Shown one piece after another: positions 58,401-64,000 of a stretch of 64,000 nucleotides of DNA. The notes under the pieces are model-generated. The model was not told the origin of the DNA. It searched no databases and was given only the letters and a program-made list of their open reading frames with translations. Source of the DNA: Uloborus plumipes (lineage: Eukaryota > Arthropoda > Arachnida > Araneae > Uloboridae); assembly GCA_038373865.1 (NCBI GenBank), contig JAXGGA010003451.1:38349-102348 (forward strand). The letters are read 5' to 3'. The position numbers and the translations under genes are program-made. Every line of letters starts with the position of its first letter. Within the stretch, counting starts at the first letter, position 1.

Positions 58401-59605
58401 TGACATTTTTTAAATTGTTCAAATTGGAGCAAAAATTTGTTCTAAGTAAAAAAGTGAAACATAATAATCAGGTGGTTTGGCTAAGAGCTTACAAACATAA
58501 AAAATAATTTGATTCGAATAGAACTATTACGTCAAAAGTTATTAAGTGAGGAGGAATGACCTTACCTTCAGAAATGATATTCTTTATATGCAAGTATATT
58601 GAAATAATTCGCATTTTTGACATGTTTGTTTTTAGCCATATGTTTAAGAGAGTTTAAACCTTCCTTCAAGTTTTTTGAAAAACTTATGCAACAAAGTTAC
58701 ACTAAAAACATGCACACATATGAAACTATACTTATATGAAAGCAACATACATGAAAATTGACGCATTTCAAACCCTTCAAGAACGCTATGAAATCATTTA
58801 AAATTAATCAGGAATCAGGCAATCAGGAAAATTCATTAAATCAAGCATGTTTTAAGTTGATTCATTTAGGAACAACTACTTCTGTTTTCTCTAGATTACC
58901 TCTATTTCTAATTTGACTGCAGAATTTTTTTTTAGCGTCTTTGCATACCTCAAAAAATAATAGTAATATTTTTTTTTCTCAAATCGAAAACACTTTTGAT
59001 TCCAGCGTTTAATGATTCAAAATCATTTATGCTCAATATTTTCCGCCTTCTTACAATAACTGCAATTGTGCTACTGAAGCTCCTCTTTTTTTAAATATCG
59101 TCTGGCAAACTATAATAATAAATATGCATCAGAAGAATATCTTTCGATAATTCATAGTCTTCTGCGAATAAAAAAAGGCAGAGAAAATTCGTTCTAAGAC
59201 ATAAACGTTCCATACGTGGGATGCCTTTCGATTACGCACGTTCTTTTTATATCGGTGCACACGAAGGCATTTAATAATACTAAAGATGGGCTCCATGAAG
59301 AGTCACCACTTGTTGTATTCAAGGAAGTAATAAAAGCTTGCTTTGTCACGATTTTAATTGAGATGAGAGGGCAAGCTAGATTGAAATAGTATTCTGATGA
59401 CCCTGGGAGGGCACGGGACGCACCCCTTTTTGAGAAACATATTTCGGGCGATTTTTTGGAATTACCATTATTTTTAAAAAGCGCTGGAGAGGAGTGAAGA
59501 TAATCAAGTGAATCAGATTTAATATACGGACAAGTGGTTTCAATTGGAAACTGTTGTCAAAAATTTTTTTGTAAGAAAATCGGAAATCATTTTCCGTTTA
59601 CTGAT
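55420..59605. other. Long stretch without supported genes
   Basis: Mostly AT-rich. A C-run/T-run junction lies at 56239-56302. A GC-richer block lies near 56740-56850 (GTGACCTGTGACCTGCAGCGACC). Open frames are short and of low complexity. Nothing further recognised. Confidence 0.35.
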
Positions 59606-59608
59606 TTA

Positions 59609-59737
59609 AGGCCAAGCTCCACATTGACGTAAAGCAGAAAAATAAAGCAGAAACGTAAATCGATTAAATAGTTTTCCTATGGAAAGTACCCGGATTTTCG
59701 ATTTCGGTCGAGTTTCTGCTGATGTGGAGCCAGGCCC
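59609..59737. mobile_element. Harbinger-like MITE, copy 2
   Basis: 129 bp, starts AGGCCAAGCTCCACATTGAC and ends with the inverse of GGGCCTGGCTCCACATCAGC, flanked by TTA (59606-59608, 59738-59740). It shares CTATGGAAAGTACCCGGATT with the copy at 40509. Confidence 0.8.
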
Positions 59738-60245
59738 TTACTTTTAAAGTTTTTTTTTTCGTGTATGTGTTTGTGCTAGCAAAAAAAAGGTCTTTTTTAA
59801 AATTTAAGGAAGAATTGTCAAATAATGAGCCTAAATATATGCTATTCGAAATATAATCAATATAATACCGAACTTAAAATACAATTCTAATGAATTTCAA
59901 TTTGAAATTTAAACTGGTGATTTTTTTTTCTCGATGACAGAAATTTAATAGTCGAAATAGTAGATAAAAGTAGATGAACATGATGAACATCCCCAGTAAT
60001 AAACATCGTAATGCTTTGAAAAGTAGTTCAAAGGGTTTTTCTCAGACCATTTGTCAGTAGTGACTTCTTACTACATATTTCTGAAGAAAAACGGCTAGAT
60101 AAATGTATTTGTCCACTGGAGTGTTCATTCACTGAGCTGGGCACTTCAAATTCTCAAAAAACTGCTGCGGAAGTATAAAAGTTGATTTATATTTCCGAAA
60201 GCAGATTTTTGAAAATAAACCAAGTTTTAAGAATAATTTATCTAT

Positions 60246-60344
60246 CAGTGATGCTCGAACTTTTTTTTTTACCCGAAGGCCGCACCTTATACCAAAATTA
60301 ATCTCGTCCAAGTACATATAAAATTTGAATTAATTTAAATATTT
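60246..60344. mobile_element. hAT terminal fragment
   Basis: CAGTGATGCTCGAACTTTTT and then GGCCGCACC resemble Charlie-type hAT ends. A SINE is inserted about 100 bp in (60345-60621). The opposite end was not found. Confidence 0.45.
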
Positions 60345-60621
60345 CTGTTGTTGTCTTGTGCCAGCTAGGCTGGCAGTTTGGGATGCTCTGCTTCAGTTTT
60401 CCAACTGTACCGCAATTTGGTATGAAGGCCGACTTCTAGAATACACATACCATACACTATTAGGACCCGCTCTTAGAGTAAGAAACTGTTCACGGTGTAA
60501 CAAACGTTCATCCAAAGAAAGGACAGGAGACTAAAATTACATCCATGCACGAGTCGGAATTCGAACCCGGGTCCTCTCCATCCGCATTCAAACTTCTCTG
60601 CCCCTAGACAATATAGCCGGC
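60345..60621 (-). mobile_element. tRNA-derived SINE, second copy
   Basis: On the minus strand GCCGGCTATATTGTCTAGGG begins the tRNA-like head; GGGTTCGAATTCC is a good B box. The body matches the SINE at 29903 in order (GAAAGGACA..., then GCCAGCCTAGCTGGCAC near the end). The tail is AACAACAG-like and not pure A. It is flanked by TTTAAATATTT on both sides (60334-60344 and 60622-60632). Confidence 0.85.
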
Positions 60622-61076
60622 TTTAAATATTTTTTCATAGGTAACATAGGAAAACGCGGAAAGGGAAAATTACAATCTAGAACACTATTATTACTACATG
60701 CTTATTCAAATGATATGAAACAAATTCCAGCCATATTTTAGTATAATTTTTCATATGATCTACAATTTTAGAGGCTTCTAGACCGACTTCCTGAGTCTAA
60801 TGGTAAATCAGGCTCTGCTCGCATGGAGTGTAATACCACAACAAAAATACATATATGGTAGAGATAGACGATATAGGGCAACTTTTAATTATGGCATAGA
60901 GCTATACAATCCGACGTCACCACTGGACGACAGGCTCATCATTATAAAATCATAATAGAAACATTCAATAGCACCTCTGACCATAATATTAGGGTTGAGA
61001 TGCTCTGCTGAATAACATTTGATGAAGGAAGACATTCACTCTCTTAACATCTGATGAAATCGTATCCATCGTTTTA

Positions 61077-62128
61077 GGGCGCTTTTACACTTGACGACAC
61101 GACAACGACGAAAGTCGGACGGTAATACAGCAACGATAAGTACCGTGTCGTGACGTTTATAGCACTGCTTTTCCACTCAAACGATATCGTTTCTCCGAAC
61201 GGGTCATTTTCCATCGCATTTCATTTCGAGATAGCACTGTGCTCACACGTATATTATTATGGCTCCTCCATTTATCAGATTACGACTGTTATATTTACTT
61301 TACTTCCAGAAAAAGAAAACAAATGAAAAATACGATATTGAGTGCATGATATTCACAACTTTATTACATTATCACTCACCTTGTTTACTAAGAACGAAAC
61401 GCATACTATCTGCTGGAATTGCAGAGCGATAAATGGCGGATCTAACTCCCAAAAGTTAGCCATAGAACTTTTTAAAATTAAGTCCACAGTTCGTCATGAT
61501 ATAAGTTGGTCGTCGCAATATAGTTTTGTTTTGTTTTCGTAATTGTAGTGCTCTTTAGTACTAAACGAGTGTATCCCCATTTCGTTATAATGAAGAGAAT
61601 TCGTTAACAAATATGTTTCGTTGTCAATCGTCTCTTCGTTGACACCATCGCTTCTTTGCGAATAGATTCGCCATTTATCCCTCGGCGGCGCCAACACTGT
61701 CAGAATGAAAACTTGAGTTTTTTTTTTTTTTTTTGTTGCATTAAAAATCGTCTGAGCAACAATAATGAAACAAAATACCAACTAAAATGAATAAAATTGT
61801 TTTATTGCTACATCTTTTGTTTATCGTCTGCAAATTGAAGCTTATATTTATTAATAAAGATATGTCGAATTTAAACGCAATTGCTATATAGTTCGAAGAA
61901 AGTAAACAGATGGATGAGTATCGTCACGATTTTAAAGGAGAGACGGATGCCATCCGACACGAATGGGACGACAAACGACAGCGTTCGGTCGGAGACGGCA
62001 GAATCGTCCTGGAATCGGGAGATGGAAAAGCGCATAGCATATTTTAATGCATTTTGCGTGCTCCAATGTCGGATGACGACAATCGCTTACGATTTATCGT
62101 TGCCGTGTCGGTAAGTGTAAAAGCGCCC
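61077..62128. mobile_element. Harbinger-like 1-kb element, non-autonomous
   Basis: 1052 bp, ends GGGCGCTTTTACACTT and its exact inverse, with imperfect similarity going further in (GACGACACG against CCGACACGG). It is flanked by TTA (61074-61076, 62129-62131). These features fit PIF/Harbinger. The interior has unusual CpG-rich parts near both ends. A 77-codon frame at 61881-62114 runs into the right end and shows no transposase motif. Confidence 0.8.
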
Positions 62129-62139
62129 TTAGTCCAGAT

Positions 62140-63599
62140 TGTAGCTTCAGTCGTTAGAGAGGAAGACTCGTAGCAAATCGAACGACTCGAATCTCCGTGG
62201 TTAAGCTGTAGCTTTGTAAACCACTAGCAGAGGAATCGCTGTAGGTAGCCTACGAAGCGACGAAGCAAACGCTTAGCCACAATGTCCAGGGCCTGAGTAG
62301 AACGTTGGAAAGCTATAGGCCGAACCTTTTTCAGAGATGGAGGACCTGTAGGCCAACCTTTTAATTTCAACTACTGGCTAAAACAATTTTCGACATTTGG
62401 GTGCTTCTAAAAAGCAAGGGTACTAGATAAAAGCCTATTTAGTCTATTCAGTCTCCAGGCCTTAAAAATGTCCAGTGCCAAATTGAACAAAACTTTGCTA
62501 AAGGCAACGTATAAATGTGTGAGCTCGTGTTCCATGTGTGTTTGTGCGTGTGAGAGAGAGAGAATACGACACAAACTTCGTTCTTTTCATGTGCGGAATC
62601 AGTTATTTGCCATAAGAAATAGGAAAAGGTTCCCTGTTCTATGTACGCATTAAGTTTTACGCTTAAATTAAACTAATTGCAATTACTTCAATGTACCATT
62701 CGAGCCTCCACTCCCGCCAGTTCTCGTATCCTCCACTGGACGCAAGTAGACCACCTTAGTCGCAGACGACTTTTTTTATTTTCCTCCTGACACAAACCGC
62801 CCTTCCATTCGCTGTCTTGCTTGTGTCATTTCTCGAAATGACAGACAGACAGCATTTGCCACTGCTTGTAGAGAGTGAAAGAAAAAGATGCATCATTCTC
62901 CGAGGCTTAAAGTCATTCGGAAAAGGTGAAAGGTTAAAAGCAGCGCTTCAGTTTCCGTTTCGACTTTGTTTCTGATGCGAGTCGACAGGCCAATAGCCCC
63001 GCGTTGTGCGCCATTTGTGAATGTGAAAGGGTTCTGTTTTTTCTATTTATATTATTTTATCTATTCATTTATTTTTTTTAATATAAAATCGAGTTTTGAT
63101 TATCTTTACTTTAATACTTTGAAACATAGTGCATGAAGTAATGCGTTAAACTTAGCCGAATTCATTGGTACTTCAGATTTTTTTTTATTTATTATTTATT
63201 TTTTAATATAGTGGGAAATTTCAAATTTGGCAGAATAGAATGTTTTGCTTTTGTGGAAAATGTTTATTCGACAGAAGATGCACATTCCTCCAATAAAATT
63301 TAGAAATGGCAGTTTAATAAATTATTTTAAATTCTCTTGTCTTATCCATCAAAAATTGGGAAAATAATTAATTGGTTGAGTTTTTTCGGAAACAGTACGA
63401 AAAAAAAAAAAAGAATTGTAGTTACCTATAGTTGTAATATATTCACCTCATGATACATAAGTTTCCCAATTTAACCCGTTTCTTTTAAACTTTACTTCAG
63501 TTTCTTATTTTATGTCACAACGTCAGCGTTCTAAGTTGTCAAAGTCGATTTCGATGCGATTAAATTCGTTTCTCTTTAGTCATTTACTGTGAACTAGAC
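62140..63599. other. GC-richer stretch, no gene assigned
   Basis: The parts at 62150-62330 and 62690-63020 are richer in G+C than average and contain TGTCATTTCTCGAAATGACA, a hairpin near 62824-62843, and AATAGCCCCGCGTTGTGCGC near 62992. They could hold regulatory sequence of a gene outside the window. No convincing coding frame. Confidence 0.3.
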
Positions 63600-64000
63600 C
63601 AGTGGTTCTCAACCTTTTCACGGCTAACGCCCCCTTCAGGAGTGAAAATTTTCCCAACGCCCCCCTTTATGTAAAAAATGAGGGGGTTTTCAAAGAGAGG
63701 TAAAAAGCTTAAAATAATTTCCTTCCGGAATTTTACAAAACGGTTAAACATATATTTTTCTTCGGTAGACATTATTATATACAGAATTAAAATGAAGAAT
63801 TTAGAAAAAAAAAATAAGGCTTAAAAATGTTTCACTTTCAAAAGAATAGCAAATTGAAATGAAATATAATAAAAATAAACAAGCAAAAAGAAATTTTCAC
63901 TCAAAATATGAAGAAAACAACAAGATGAAATAAAAATAAACACGCAAGCATTTTTTTTCTATATGTCATTCAAAATATAAAAGAAACAATCAGAAATACA
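63600..64000. mobile_element. hAT element, runs off the window
   Basis: CAGTGGTTCTCAACCTTTTC at 63600 is the classic Charlie-type hAT end. C-rich AACGCCCCC motifs follow. The other end and the 8-bp duplication cannot be checked inside this window. Confidence 0.6.

Overview
The window looks like repeat-dense, AT-rich nuclear DNA of an invertebrate animal, most likely an arthropod. I favour a chelicerate such as a spider, because the Gypsy gag, the Tc1 transposase and the tRNA-derived SINEs resemble what those genomes carry, but this is an impression from family knowledge and not a placement. There is no bacterial-style gene packing, no operon, no CRISPR array, no rRNA gene and no free-standing tRNA gene. 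I found no convincing multi-exon host gene: the stretch is either intergenic or the inside of very long introns. The only plausible host-type coding region is one small membrane-protein ORF at 34695-35021.

Layout. 1-7.7 kb: mostly featureless AT-rich DNA with a 200-bp hairpin containing GCCGCCATCTTG motifs near 0.6-0.8 kb. 7.7-8.5 kb: a hAT-like element with an 8-bp target duplication. 9-17.7 kb: short inverted-repeat elements (a two-copy family with 4-bp duplications at 11.7 and 14.2 kb, a hAT-like foldback at 13.2-13.9 kb, a hairpin at 17.5 kb) and SINE-like pieces. 18.4-19.9 kb: a small TA-flanked MITE split by a Tc1 transposon; an uninterrupted sister MITE lies at 20.8-21.1 kb. 21.3-28.4 kb: a full Ty3/Gypsy LTR retrotransposon on the minus strand, with its own pol split by a second, internally deleted LTR element (23.2-24.0 kb). 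28.8-30.2 kb: a decayed mariner-like transposase with a SINE inserted beside it. 31.8-34 kb: a TA microsatellite and a degenerate tandem array. 34.7-38.3 kb: the small ORF, a pogo-like MITE, a 13-bp minisatellite, TA repeats and a 653-bp near-perfect foldback. 39-53 kb: Harbinger-like, piggyBac-like and pogo-like MITEs, a 606-bp foldback, a possible decayed pseudogene, and four copies of an element rich in ACAGTTTATTACTGT motifs. 54.2-55.4 kb: a second, 99.5% identical Tc1 copy. 59.6-64 kb: a Harbinger MITE, hAT ends, a second SINE and a 1-kb Harbinger-like element.

How the parts relate. The strongest story is recent, layered transposition. Two Tc1-type transposons with a D(36)E catalytic spacing differ at about six positions and carry different defects. 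The Gypsy element has LTRs 99% identical, yet its pol has a frameshift and several nonsense codons; the element nested in it has two identical 192-bp LTRs, so it arrived later still. For several insertions the window itself supplies exact target-site duplications, and for one it supplies an empty site.
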